From: Sinotaia quadrata
Taxonomy: Eukaryota; Mollusca; Gastropoda; Architaenioglossa; Viviparidae
Direction of reading: 5' to 3'
Assembly (NCBI GenBank): GCA_028829895.1
Contig: CM054177.1
Location: forward strand, 53,689,164-53,753,163
Length of the DNA stretch: 64,000 bases
In this document: positions 11,029 through 23,600 of the stretch, in pieces
Layout: each line of letters starts with the position of its first letter
Position numbering within the stretch: the first letter of the stretch is position 1
The notes under the pieces: generated by a model
What the model was told of the DNA's origin: nothing
The model's input: the letters and a program-made list of their open reading frames with translations, nothing else
Databases searched by the model: none
Made by a program: the position numbers and the translations under genes

Positions 11029-11808
11029 AACAAGCACGGTGGAACGTAGTATATTACATAAACAAGCACGGTGGAACGTAGTATATTACATAAACAAGCA
11101 CGGTGGAACGTAGTATATTACATAAACAAGCACGGTGGAACGTAGTATATTACATAAACAAGCACGGTGGAACGTAGTATATTACATAAACAAGCACGGT
11201 GGAACGTAGTATATTACATAAACAAGCACGGTGGAACGTAGTATATTACATAAACAAGCACGGTGGAACGTAGTATATTACATAAACAAGCACGGTGGAA
11301 CGTAGTATATTACATAAACAAGCACGGTGGAACGTAGTATATTACATAAACAAGCACGGTGGAACGTAGTATATTACATAAACAAGCACGGTGGAACGTA
11401 GTATATTACATAAACAAGCACGGTGGAACGTAGTATATTACATAAACAAGCACGGTGGAACGTAGTATATTACATAAACAAGCACGGTGGAACGTAGTAT
11501 ATTACATAAACAAGCACGGTGGAACGTAGTATATTACATAAACAAGCAAGATGGAACGTAATATATTACATAACAAGGATGGTGGAACGTAGAATATTAC
11601 ATAAACAAGCATGGTGGAACGTAGAATATTACAAAAACAAGCATGGTGGAACGTAGAATATTACATAACAAGCATGGTGGAACGTAGAATATTACAAAAA
11701 CAAGCACGGTAGAACGTAGAATATTACAAAAACAAGCACGGTGGAACGTAGAATATTACAAAAACAAGCACGGTGGAACGTAGAATATTACAAAAACAAG
11801 CATATATT
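11029..11808. repeat. Minisatellite, 32-bp unit, about 24 copies
   Basis: The unit contains ACAAGCACGGTGGAACGTAG and TATATTACATAA. About 16 leftmost copies (to about 11540) are essentially identical. The right third is diverged, with GTAGAATATT, AAGCATGG and shortened units. Such a polarity gradient is typical of minisatellites that gain copies from one side. The array starts about 45 bp after the 57-bp array ends. Confidence 0.97.
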
Positions 11809-11921
11809 CCTGAAAGGATTTAAACAAACAGTGGCTTTGTATTAGCAAAAGTACAATAAAAATAATTTAAAAAAATAATAAATTGCCTGACTCTCCACCC
11901 CAACAGCCGAGAGTACGAATA

Positions 11922-12108
11922 AGAAAAGACCAACAATTACGAACAGAACCATGACAAAGAAAATGTTATCCGGTACAAAACGAGAAAAGACCAACAATTA
12001 CGAACAGAACCATGACAAAGAAAATGTTATCCGGTACAAAATGAGAAAAGACCAACAATTACGAACAGAACCATGACAAAGAAAATGTTATCCGGTACAA
12101 AATGAGAA
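11922..12108. repeat. Minisatellite, 61-bp unit, 3 copies
   Basis: Three near-identical copies contain GAAAAGACCAACAATTACG, AACAGAACCATGACAAAG and AAAATGTTATCCGGTACAAA. The sequence is unrelated to the neighbouring 57-bp and 32-bp arrays. Confidence 0.95.
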
Positions 12109-12109
12109 T

Positions 12110-14340
12110 TCAGTATTAATCCTGTCACTGCCTCAAAATATTAAACATAGTAGGCCTAGACATTCATTAGTTTATTTTAATTTTGCTTTCTTTTTAATAG
12201 AAAGTGCATTTATCATAACGGTAGCTATATTATCTGAGTGCATACCGAAAGTATTATGTATGAATGAAAATGTATTTTGTTTGCAAGTATGCACATGAAT
12301 GTGATATGTGTGTGTTAATGAAAATACATGCAGTATAAATATGTATCCTTGTTTTTGCTAAAATTGCGTCATTTTATTTACTTCGTCATATATTACATCA
12401 AGATAATATTCCATAGAAAGCCATAACAGAACCTCTCAGAGGTTTAGTTATATTATAATTTGTTATATCATTGAACGCAGAATCGTACAGTTTAAATGTA
12501 TTTATTTATAATCGCTTATGTTTGTAATGATCCTCCTAAGATGGGTCTTTTGCAACAGAAAAAAGCGAGTTTCAATATAGTATGTATATTATTAATAAAT
12601 CGGTTTATTTTATGCCGATGCACCTGCCCTATAGCTGTGTTCAAAACATTCACTGCCTCTATGCTTTCTCTATTTCCCAGACGCTGGTCGTTTCAACTCT
12701 TTCCCTGCAAATTACTGTTTGTATAAAAGTCTAAATAAATTTTCACAATATTTTTTAAGTTCTATTTGGAAATATTTGAATATTAAAGACTCTCTTAGCC
12801 ACGATCTTTGCTGTAAAATGCCTTCATTTTTCTTAATGCTACGGTCACATTTTTCCCAGGCAAAGACAACAGTTATTAACCACTTTGTTTTTTTCTCATG
12901 ATCATCATTAACCCCTTTACAACACGAAGTTAACACGTTCACCAATCATTTGCTCCACGACTAAATATAATGCGCTTAGTCAAAGACCACACCATGGGCT
13001 TGTCCTCGCAGTTAGCACGCACTCTCCAGACAAAACAACTATTTGTTTATCCACTCAAGGAAATCCTACTTTGAAAGGATATCTGTCAAGGATCTGTGAG
13101 CACGCGTCTCTGGTCAGGTGACATGTGACGAACGATAAAGGCGGAGCTTGCTGCTCCGATAGTGTCACAATCCTAGTCCTGACACTAAGGAGACTTACTT
13201 GCTGGTTTGGTAAGTCGTTAGATATACCGTGTCATTCAGTGGTGTGAGTTGGATTCTGTTGGAAAATGTGTCCGGACTGAAAGATTGTGGCGTTACATAC
13301 GATTACTGATCGGATTTCTGTCCACTTTGTACTTCCAAAAAGCGATGTTATTAATTTTTTAATTTAATTTTTTTGTTGTTTTTGCAATTTTAGTCTTTTA
13401 TAACGCAAAGGTATGTTAATAAACTTTCAAATATTTTCTATTTTCATTATTTTTTAAAATTCAGTTCTTACTTTTTTTATATTTATTGTCTTCTTGTATA
13501 TTTTGTGAAAAATGTATCTCTCACAAACATACACGGTTGAATGATACTTGTAGTTTGTCTCTCACCACGTTCATGTTTTAACATCCATGTTAATAAACTT
13601 TGAGCTGTGCTTGTGATTTGACTGTATACTTCCTCCAGCTTAAATCTTATCATATAGTTTTAACTGCGTACGTATCAATATAAAACTTGAGTGATAATAT
13701 AATTTAATTGATTCTAGCATATAAATTCAACCCTTCCTGTTTTGATTTTATGCATTCTGTTTTATAAAAATGCAATAAGCGTAGACAACGAAATAACCAA
13801 AAAAACACAAAACAAACCCCAAAACGCAAACAAAACAAAACAACAAAATCTGAACTATCCTTAAACACGAAATTAAATGCTTCATGAGAAAATGAACATG
13901 TTTATTTGCAAAGAATAATATTTACATGCAGACTGAAAATGTATAGAGACAGTCATTTATTGAATGCTACTTAGCAAGAGATTATTTCTTTTATTTTTTG
14001 CATCTTGACTACAGTTTGTTTGGATACTATTGCACTACATCGTTAATGTATCTGGGCACTACTATATTGTAAGCATTACTATTGGTGGTGGAGTAAATTT
14101 GCCTATCCCTATTTCTAAACTTACTGCTTATGATGATACTTTTGTAAGTGCCAAGATTTGGAGTAAACAACTCAGGTGGAGAATGTGCTAGTCTTGCTGA
14201 TGTAAATTAAACTGGTTTTAGGTGGATGAGTAGTTTTTAAGATTTACAAGAATGAGACCAGAATGTGGGCTGAGATAAAAGTTTACCAATTGAAAAGAAT
14301 TTATTTTCTAATCACTTTGAATTTGGAGTGGAAGAAGTCC
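12110..14340. other. Intergenic AT-rich sequence
   Basis: Mostly AT-rich with poly-T/A runs and no supported exon. The exception is a more GC-rich stretch at 12990-13260 (see the separate entry). Short open stretches around 12500-12945 have low complexity and no family resemblance. Confidence 0.5.
12990..13260 (+). promoter_or_regulatory. Speculative promoter-like island with hairpin and donor-like site
   Basis: A GC-richer patch inside AT-rich DNA contains a GATAAAGG box. A perfect 6-bp hairpin follows (CGGAGC, loop TTGCT, GCTCCG) at about 13142-13158. A donor-like TTTG/GTAAGTCG lies at about 13207. The order box, possible start and donor could be a first non-coding exon on the plus strand, but no downstream exon was recognised. 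Confidence 0.2.
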
Positions 14341-14345
14341 AGCCA

Positions 14346-14690
14346 TGAAAGGCGTTAGCTTAATGGTGAGTTAGCTGACTGATTGAGAGAGAATGGACTT
14401 AGAAATATTTCATGCATTTTGCTATTGAATATGTTATACTTGTGTTTTACATAGAGATGTATTATGTGAGAAGAATATTATCTCTACAAATTGTGAACTA
14501 AGACGCTCACATGTAGTATGCTAAACACTTGACATTGTTTCTAGTGAATATGTTCATAAATTTTATATGTTGTATTTATTATGCTGTGTGTATGTACCAG
14601 GCTAATAAATACTGTTGCAGGAAATGCAAGTTGAGACTTGAATGTAAGAAAGAATGGAGTTAGGTTTGAATAAAGTGGAAAATTTAGTGT
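14346..14690 (+). repeat. Interspersed repeat family A, copy 1
   Basis: This segment matches 46307-46612 directly and 55960-56145 in reverse. Shared blocks in order are GAGAGAATGGACTTAGAAAT, TTTCATGCATTTTGCTATTG, AGATGTATTATGTGAG, CTACAAATTGTGAACTA, CTAAACACTTGACAT, GGCTAATAAATACTGTTGCAGG, with the last block read in two parts across 14600-14630, and GAATGTAAGAAAGAATGGAG near the 3' end. There is no coding capacity, tRNA-like head or terminal inverted repeat. It could be a non-autonomous element (SINE, MITE) or a retroelement 3' end. Confidence 0.7.
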
Positions 14691-15819
14691 TTGCTCATGG
14701 ATTGTATTTTATGGGGAAGACGCAGCCTTTTTTTTAATTTTTTTTTATTTTACCAGAATCTTCCAGTTTATTGATTTATAAATTGCTGCGAGTTATTTTC
14801 CTTTATGAAATCAACAAAAACGTTTCAGAGAACAAGGCTGACTGATCAACATTTGTCAAGGCTGACTGATCAACACTTGTCATCCCTGATCAAAGTCGGA
14901 ACTGTTCAGACATTTCAGCCAAACATACCAAAAATTGTCAGCAAAAACATATGTCAACACTAAAATGATTGAATAGTAGCAAATAAATGTTCAGTTTTGA
15001 ACTGCTGTAATTTTCGTACAATGTATGTGTTGTTGTTACAAACTACAAATATATGTTGCATTTTAAAATTATATTTTTTGTCAAATTACTTCATTACTTT
15101 GTATTCATGAATGCTGCTAAAACATTTGTATGCACATTGTAAATTTAAGTAACAAAAATATTCTGCAATAAATTTTATTAAATGACTTCAATTAGTTGTA
15201 ATGTGCGTAATTAGTTGTTGTGTGTGGCCCTCATGACAACACATATGTGGCCTCGGGGAACCCTCAGTTTGACATGCATGGTGTAAACTTTTGTACTTTT
15301 AAGGGTCCAAAGGAAATCAAAAGAGAGACGTACGTTGGTACAATCTAATATTGGAGAAGTAAGTACCCGATTATAGAAAGGAAATTCTGGCATAAACTAG
15401 CGTCTGACATCAGAGCTCTCAGTTCCGCTTCCAATTTTTATGGACTGCAGACGCCAAGAGCGTGAGCAGTTCAGTGAAATATTATCTTAGATTTGATAAA
15501 ACTGAAATATTAACTTCATTCTGTAGCGACAGTAATTTATACTGTTATTAACGTGGTTGTAATGAGACAATGGAATATTATCTTCATTCTGTGGCGACTG
15601 TCGCATATGTACAATGCCTTTTGTGTGGCTTTGATAAGACAATTAAATATCACCTTTAGGTTTTAACTTTTAATCTTTAATATTTTGTCAAGCAACTATT
15701 TGGAAGTACATGTACTGTTAGTTTCAGAAAGTATAAATTCATTTTTTTATCAGTTATAACTAAAATATAGCAGCAATCAGTAGTAATGAATTTAATCTTA
15801 TTTACCACCCCTTCCCATT

Positions 15820-16470
15820 AAAGAGAAAGTATTCTAAAATGAAATTAATTAATTTAATATTTCAATCAATAACTTCACTTTGAATATCTGAAAGGGAAGT
15901 CACTATCACATGTTGGATAATTTCTTAGCGCTATTCATTCCCTTGTGCGCGCGCTCTACTACAAAATCATTTCTTTTGTGTAAATTCCTTTCTGAGTCTT
16001 GCTCTAAAAATAAAGTGAAAGTGTTGTAAAATAAAATTAATTAATAAAAATAAAACCCAATCAATAACTTTGTTTTTAAAATCTGAAAGGGAGTAGTTAA
16101 GGTATATTTAGAATAATTTCCTAGAACTACTCTTTTCCTTAGACACCTTGTAACAATGTAAGCGCGTTCTCCTTTTTAACTATATTTTTTTTTCCCGTAA
16201 AAATTACTTTCTGGGTGTTGCTCTAAAAATAAAGTGAACGTACTGTAAAATAAAATAAATTATTTTTTTAAAACCCCCCAAAACTTCGTTTTGAACAATT
16301 GAAGGGAAGTAGTTAAGATATTATATGCTTAGCAATTTCTTAGCGCTATTCTTTCCCTTAGATAACTTAAACGCTGCGCACGCGCTCTCTTTACTAACTA
16401 TCTATACAAATATTTCTCTTTGTAAAAAAGATCCTTTTTGAGTGTTACTCTAAAATAGTTTGAAGTGGAA
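15820..16470. repeat. Old tandem triplication, about 210-bp unit
   Basis: Three diverged copies begin at about 15823, 16008 and 16226. Each runs through AAAGTGAAnGTnnTGTAAAAT, AATTAATT, TCAATAACTT, TCTGAAAGGGAAGT, AATTTCTTAGCGCTATTC, a CGCGCTCT segment and TTTCTnAGTnTTGCTCTAAA. Divergence is high but block order is conserved. There is no coding signal. Confidence 0.65.
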
Positions 16471-16967
16471 AAGGTACATTTTAAAAAAAAGTTTATAATA
16501 TTAATAATTAAGCTGCATAACTTAACAGTGTCACTGATCAACAAGTATTTGTAAACAATCTTCAGCATAAAGAAGCATAATTTTAAAAACAGAATAAAAC
16601 CAGTTTTAAATTAAACTTTATATTTATGATATAAAATAAGATAAGCACAGGTAAAATTAATGTTTTTTTTATGATCAAACTGGCTGTTTGTAGGAACTGT
16701 TGTTGCTATTGGATTAGCCGTTTACTGATCTTTCAAAAATAACACGTGTAAGTTGTAGAGAAAACTTTAAAACCAATTAAAACCCGTCTTTTAGATATCA
16801 ATCTTTCAAACATGCGTAAACGTTATCTAAACAAACAACAAATTTTGTTTGGATTTTTTTTTAAAGAAGTTAATTTGAAAAAAATAATTATGCTTAATTA
16901 AGAAAATAAAACATTATAACAATAATTAATAGAATGAGTTTAAATATCTTTTATTAGTTTGATATAT

Positions 16968-18250
16968 TGTATATGTGGACGGGTGGATGTACGTGTGTAC
17001 AGAGCGGTGTGTGCGTAGCGCTTGTTTTGCCTGACAGCAAAGTAGGTCATTGGCCGCTAGTTTAAATCGCGCGGCGCGATCTGCTATATAGTAATGTGTA
17101 AGGCTGTGCCATTGTGTACGTGTTTAACCGCCACTTATCATATTATGTATTTATCAAGCAAAGATAATGTTTATGTATTCTAATAGGTAGTCGGATGTAG
17201 TTTGTATTTATGTAATTTTGTAAGTTAGTTTATATTGTTTTCTAAGTGTATTTTATGATTTATGTATGTGTACATGGTTTTCCCCTGGTACAGGAATATA
17301 GTTAATTATTTTTTTAATTGATAATTTATTTTGTGAATTATATAGTAAGGGAGTATTGTATTTAAAAAGTATTTAGTGTACTATTTTTTGATAGTTAAAG
17401 TGTTATATAACTTTAGGTAGTTTGGAAGGAATTTATGTTAGAACGAAAGTACGTTAACACAGAAGTACCCGTTTAGCATTAATTTTAATTTCAGTTCCAG
17501 AATTGTCTAGTGGAGTCCCCTTTGCCGCCCGGACTTTTTAGTTATATTGTGTGTGAGAGAGTGTGAGCGAAAACCCCCACCAACGGAGGGCGGCTGAGGG
17601 TGTGCGCCAAACTGGTGCTGCCTGTTTCACCCCTTCCGCCAGCCCTCCCGCCCTCCACCTCAGACGCACAGCGAGGCTGTGGGAGATCCCCCCCAGAAGC
17701 AGACCAAGACTGAGAACATCGAGAAGATGAAAAGTCTCTTGCGGCTTCTGGGGTGAATGATAGCGGAACAACAACGTGTGAGCGAAAGCGGCGGAAGCCG
17801 GAAGCGTCCCCTACACTCAATCAAAAGTGAGTCGGTCATCAGTGCGAAAGCGCCCCCTACATAAAGAAAGAAGTGAGTCGGTCATCAGCGCGAAAGCGCC
17901 CCCTACATAAAGAAGTGAGTCGGTCGTCTTTTGGGAGTCGTCTTGAAGAGGTGATCTTGGAAGAGTGGTCAAGAGATGAAGAGAAAGGCTTGTTTTTGAT
18001 GCAAACATGTAGCAAGAGAGGGGAAGTGTTGTCTAGGAAAGGCGTGTTCTGATGCCATATGTATGTTGAGAGGGAGAGAGATAGTATTTGGCGGTGTCGC
18101 TGGAATAAAGAGTACATAGAAATGTAAACACGTGTTGCGTGTTCTGCCTCTTCTGCTGTGGTTGCTGTAGCTGTATTGTCTGACTGTTTCATCATCTCCT
18201 CGCATCCTGGGGTGACCCATAATAACAACATAACACCACACCCCATCACA
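16968..18250 (+). mobile_element. Candidate solo LTR (about 1.28 kb)
   Basis: A compositionally distinct, CpG-rich block begins TGTATATGTGG at 16968 and ends CCCATCACA at 18250. It is flanked by TATAT on both sides (16963-16967 and 18251-18255), matching a 5-bp target duplication. It has a TATA-like CTATATAG near 17082 after a GCGCGGCGCGATC stretch. An AATAAA at about 18103 is followed by a GT-rich ACACGTGTTGCGTGTTC, the layout of an LTR polyadenylation region. A 2-3 copy internal repeat (GTGAGTCGGTCATCAG, GCGAAAGCGCCCCCTAC) lies at 17826-17925. No gag/pol is adjacent, so solo LTR is the simplest reading. The AT-rich duplication is weak evidence by itself. Confidence 0.5.
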
Positions 18251-18289
18251 TATATATCGGGATGTCATGATTTCATTTTGAATAATAAC

Positions 18290-19400
18290 TGATCTTATGT
18301 AGCAACAGTTTAATACGGTCTTTCACTTTAAATAATATTTGATTTCATGTAACAATACTAACAATGTCTAAAATAGTATTTTGGTTTGAATAATATCTGA
18401 TTTGATCTTAAATAGTATTTTGGTTTGAATAATATCTGATTGGATCTAAAATAGTATTTTGGTTTGAATAATATCTGATTGGATCTAAAATAGTATTTTG
18501 GTTTGAATAATATCTGATTGGATCTTATAACATCACTTTTAATGTGGTATTTTGCTTTGAATAATATATTATTGGATTATGCATCAATACTTTAAATATG
18601 GTATTTCAGTTGAAATAATATCTGATTTGATGTCATAACAATGTCTTAAATGTTTGTATTTCAGTTTGAATTACATGTATATCTGATTGGATAACATAGC
18701 AAAACTTTTAATATAGTATTTCAATTTAAATAATATTCAATTGGATCATGTAGGAACACTTTTAATATGGTACTTTAGTTTAAATAATATCTGATTGGAT
18801 CATGTAGCAACACTTTTAATATGGTACTTTACTTTAAATAATATCTGATTGGATCATGTAGCAACACTTTTAATATGGTATTTCAGTTTGAATAATATCC
18901 AATTGCATCATGTAGCTACACCTTTTATATGGTATTTTAATTTAAATAATATTTTTAAATTGGTATTTCAGTTTAAATAACACCTGATTTGATATTGTAA
19001 GAATGTCTTTAAAATGGTTTTTCAGTTTGAATAATATCTGATTGGGTCGTATATCAAATGTAATGATACATTTAACATGGTGATTCAGTTAGAATAATAT
19101 CTGACTTGATCATGTAACAATGCATTTAACATGACATTTCAATTTGAATAATATCTGATTTGATAATTCAAGAACATTTTACCATGGTATTTATTTAATG
19201 TGTTTTATTTGCTTTATAATTACAAAATTTGGTAAATCAGTTTCAGTCATATCTGACTTGATCATATGAATACATTTAGCATGCTTCAAATCAGACTGGA
19301 AAATCTATGACGTTTCAGTTTGAATAACATCTGATTTGATAATGTAATATTGTTTTAATATGCTTCAAATCTGATAGAAAAAAACTTTGCAGACCTGCCA
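18290..19400. repeat. Degenerate minisatellite, 39-55 bp unit (left part)
   Basis: Units contain ATGGTATTTCAGTTTGAATA and ATATCTGATTGGATCATGTA. Four nearly identical 39-bp copies occur at about 18366-18525; the remainder are 50-60 bp and diverged. The same motif resumes at 20195, beyond the hAT element at 19659-20124. Confidence 0.9.
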
Positions 19401-19658
19401 GTCCTCATGAATTTTTCTATCAGTAATAATCCATGCTCTAAGATGAGCAACTAATCAAAATTTTCAGTGCATTTTATTATGTAGTGCGTTGTATACATAG
19501 AAATGCACTATCATGTATATTTTTATTTTCTACTATATTTTTTTTTATTGGACCTACTTACAAAGTATCTTCTATTTGGCATTATAAGATTACTGGCATT
19601 ACAATTCCGGTGATTTTCTGCAATGGATGTGACATTTTGAATTTCTGTTGCACTAGGA

Positions 19659-20124
19659 CAGGGGTCGGGAACCTATGGCTCGCGAGCCAGATGTGGCTCT
19701 ATTGATGGCTGCATCTGGCTCACAGACAAATGTTCGATTATAAAAAAAATGTTTCTTTAGACTTCTTTACTCTAATTAATTGCATATCAATATTTCATTC
19801 TACAAATGAGCTAAAGTCTCAACGCCTGCATGAAGCTTAACCTCACCACGTATCAACCAGACTACAAAGCCATCAGCAAAGCCATGCAGCACCAGAAGTC
19901 GCATTAATGGTAAGAAATACTCATTATTGATTAGCAACAGCATAACAATGTTATTAAAAAGAATTCAGAGACATAATTATTGTACTTTTAGTGCTGAAAT
20001 TATGCAAAATGCACACATTTACTTGAATTTTTAGTTTTAAACATAATGTATGGCTCTCACAGAATTACTTTTCAAAATATGTGGTGTCCATGGCTCTCTC
20101 AGACAAAAAGGTTCCCAACCCCTG
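19659..20124. mobile_element. hAT-like MITE (466 bp)
   Basis: It begins CAGGGGTCGGGAACCTATGG and ends AAAGGTTCCCAACCCCTG, giving terminal inverted repeats of about 15 bp with one mismatch. It is flanked by ACTAGGA on both sides (19652-19658 and 20125-20131). hAT elements make 8-bp duplications, so 7 identical bases implies one base changed or a slightly different boundary. A subterminal palindrome GGCTCGCGAGCC follows the left end. There is no transposase, so it is non-autonomous. It interrupts the 18290-20440 minisatellite. Confidence 0.85.
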
Positions 20125-20194
20125 ACTAGGATAAAGCTCTCCAAATTAACATTAAAATAGTTACTATTCACAAGGGGCTAGGGGTGGGGTGGGG

Positions 20195-20660
20195 GTCTGA
20201 GCATAGTAAGTATTTCATTTGGAATACAATCTGACTTGAGCAGGTAACAATGCTTTAATATGCTTCAAATTTGACAGGAGAAACAGGATATTTCAGTTTT
20301 AATATTATCTAATTTGATCAAGTAACAGTACCTTTAATATGCTTCAAATTTGACACAAAACCACATGGTATTTCAGTTTGAGCATGTAAAAGTACCTTTA
20401 GTATGCTTCAGATTTGACAGAGAAAAACATGGTTTCAGGTGGACTGAGTTTATCTGCAGACTGAAGAATTCAGAAATGTCATTAAGTAGTTGTATATAAT
20501 CAAAGTAGATTGAGTTTATCTGCAGACTGAACAGCTTAAGAAGTACCACAAATGAAATGTATATTATTAAAATGGATTGAGTTAATTTGCAGAATGAACA
20601 ATTATGAACCATGGCCCAAAATTGTATATTGAAACTGTGAAATGGTTTATCTGCAGATTA
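20195..20660. repeat. Minisatellite continuation and a related about 70-bp repeat
   Basis: Units with TATGCTTCAAATTTGACA and TATTTCAGTTT continue the left array to about 20440. They are followed by three diverged copies of a block with GATTGAGTTTATCTGCAGACTGAA around 20440-20600 (read with one base variation between copies). Confidence 0.75.
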
Positions 20661-23600
20661 AGCACAATAGTATATCTGTCCATTATGGAGAATGAAATGA
20701 AAATTATTTTAAAATCAATAGCTAGCATACTACCAATATATATGAACTAGTACATGTATAAGAAAGTTTGGTCACTTTAATTTTTCCTCTCTCACATAAT
20801 AGCTTAAGTTGCCCATACCCACCCCTCCTCTAAAAATAGACTACACCTAACCGTACCTTCTGAAAAACGTATCCTTAAGATGAAACATGCCAGAAAGTTA
20901 CAAAATGCTCCCTCTGATTAACCAATCAGAGTGCAGCTTAGCCAAGTGAATGAAGGAGCTAGGAACATATCTATGTAATGTTAGACCAAGTAAAATGACC
21001 CCAGAGGCAACATACTTTGGCTCCTGGCCTTTCTAATTAAGTAGAATATACTACTAAACTATTGCTGGTTATAATTACTACTGCCAAAGATCAGCACTTT
21101 ATCTACATTGTCTACTATTGACTACCTTGATAGCCATATCTCTGTGTTCAATGAGCATCGAACCATGAACACCACCAGAATGGGACCAGTATAATTTGGA
21201 TGTTGGATTCATCATAGCGTCGAGTTGAGAATCAATGCCAGAGTGAACAAATGGGCCTAAAGACATAAGTTCTAAAGACCAAATGAGCATCTATATTACA
21301 AGCATCTCTGGGCCTCAGGCTCCTAAGTACAATGCATTAAAGAATATACAGCTTCAATCAAATCTAATCAGACTCCATTAGAGTTGTTCGAACTCACATG
21401 AGGAATATAGAATCTGCCAGAACATTCTGCGACATAGGCTCAATGAACTTTACCGTATGACATCAAATGGTAATGATTTAAAATTGAATTCTTATGCATA
21501 AATATATACATGTATAAATTGTAATTGTTAGCCTATTATCACATGTATCCATGCTATCTTATATTATTTCTTATTGAATACAATTCTTGTTGATATCTAG
21601 ACTGCTTGTATTAGCATGACTCACTTCTATGTTATATGTCATAGTTGTCACCCGTAATATTTAATATCCTGGCTGAGGGTATCTGGAGGTCTAGCGATCT
21701 CTAAAACTATCACTCTCCTATTCTATTCTATCTTCCTTCTTGTAACGTGTGGCCAGCCAGAAGGTGTGTTTTGGGGAATTAGCCTAGGTAATGGGCAGCC
21801 TGGGGTGGTGGAGAATTAACATCTTGCCGATCTCCCGGCCAAACATCACACTCTCAATACTGTATTGAAGTATAGCTTTTCTATAACAAAATTTAAACCT
21901 GTTGAACATATCTTTGTTATGAGATAAATGAAATAAAAAGATAAATGAAAGTTTAAAAAGCAAGATAAGTATTCTGGTTACATTTTTATTTTTTCTTATA
22001 TACATGTACCATCGACATTTACAACTTGCTTAGCTCATAGTGATCACTATTAACCAATATGTGTCAGCAAACACAAACATAATAATTTAAGTAGTACAAT
22101 CCAGATTTTTATTGTTAATCTGGTTATTTAACCTTTCCAATTGCAAAGTTAGTTGTATATCACCAAAGAGTTATACCGGTATAATATCATTATTTAAAAA
22201 ATTGTAAATATTAAAAAACGAGATATATATATATATATATGTAAAGCTGGTCCTTTGGGAACTTTAATACAAACCACTTATTTACATTTTGTTTTACAAT
22301 TATCAAATATCTTTCCTCAATTTGCTCAAACACTTGTCTGTCTACTTTAAAAATAAGTCTAGTTTTGATATAACTCAATCTTGCACCAAAAGCAGTATAA
22401 GTTATAGAAAGCCTCCGGTAGTATTTTGCAGCAAAAGCAGAAGAGGCTATGGTTAGTATTTGGTAGTCTTTGGGTTGGAGCATATGCTCATTCAGATTCT
22501 CAGTGTTGAATAAGGAAAACTTACAAGACAGAATGACTGTGCCATTTGTTTCCATCTAAGTTTTAGCAAAATGTAAACAAGCAAAATAACAGAGAGTTTG
22601 TTTAAAATATGCAAAGTAGGATTTTATGCCAACAGATAACATAAAACAAAATGATTATAGACACAATTTAAAAAAAATATATATATATAAATGTGCATCT
22701 ACATCTCATTACCATTCCCTCCCACTGTTAGCTTGACTTCAGTCAGCAGTTTCTGACAGAACTGAGAAATTGTAAGACATTACATTTTCTTATTGCCAGC
22801 ATTAATAGTTTTCTCTTATTCTTCTTTTGAAAATAATTATTTTATATTTAACTTTCTGCACAAATCCTCATATGTTTTTACACAAGTGCTTGTTTGATTA
22901 ATAATTAATATTTTAATTTACTGTATAATAATAGACAATAATGTATTGAAAAACCGCTAGAAAATAATGTTTTGCTGATTTTCTGTTTGTGCAGGTCAAA
23001 TGTCATTAGTAACCTGATTTAAGCAATTCAAACTTGGTTATCAATCGTGGTTTAGAAAATGGTCTTCCTTTAAACTGCTATACTTTAGTGAAATATGGAT
23101 TGAAAAAGTAAAAGAACCATTCATTATTGTTTATTATAAATTACTGTATTTAAACAAAAGAAAAGAAATGAATGTTTTTCTCCCTTCAAATGGAAGTAGA
23201 TATAATTCAAATATAATACTTTAAAGCACAACATTAGCAAGATTAAACTTACATTTATAAAGAAATTAGCATAACATCTGGCCTGCACAGGAGTGGTAAA
23301 GTACAGTTAATAGTTTGTTAATAAATGATAATGACAATAAATGTGAAAAACACCCCTTCTGGTCATTTTGCTAAAAAAATACAAAAGGATATATCTATAA
23401 TGGAAAGTGGAATACAATATCAGAAAAAAATTAAAATGATGTGAAAATACATAAATCACAGACAAAAATATATCTTTTATAACCTTGAGTTTTAAGTCAT
23501 ATTTTTCACAAATTGAAAAATCATTGCAACCAAATTTTAATTTTAATTTCACTTAGTTACTTTAAATAAGTATGATCTAAAAAGGAAAAAAATATATTAT

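Noticed and set aside
10311..11081. A 256-codon open frame of 19-residue repeats as a repetitive protein gene
   Set aside because: It is exactly the 57-bp minisatellite read in its stop-free frame. It continues into the unrelated 32-bp array and has no signal peptide, splice site or family support.
2345..12108. CRISPR array
   Set aside because: The repeats are contiguous head-to-tail copies without unique spacers, in a eukaryotic intron-bearing genome.
17538..18268. Minus-strand overlapping frames of 60-130 codons in the GC-rich block
   Set aside because: Several overlapping frames without family match arise from GC-rich composition. The block is better explained as a candidate LTR.
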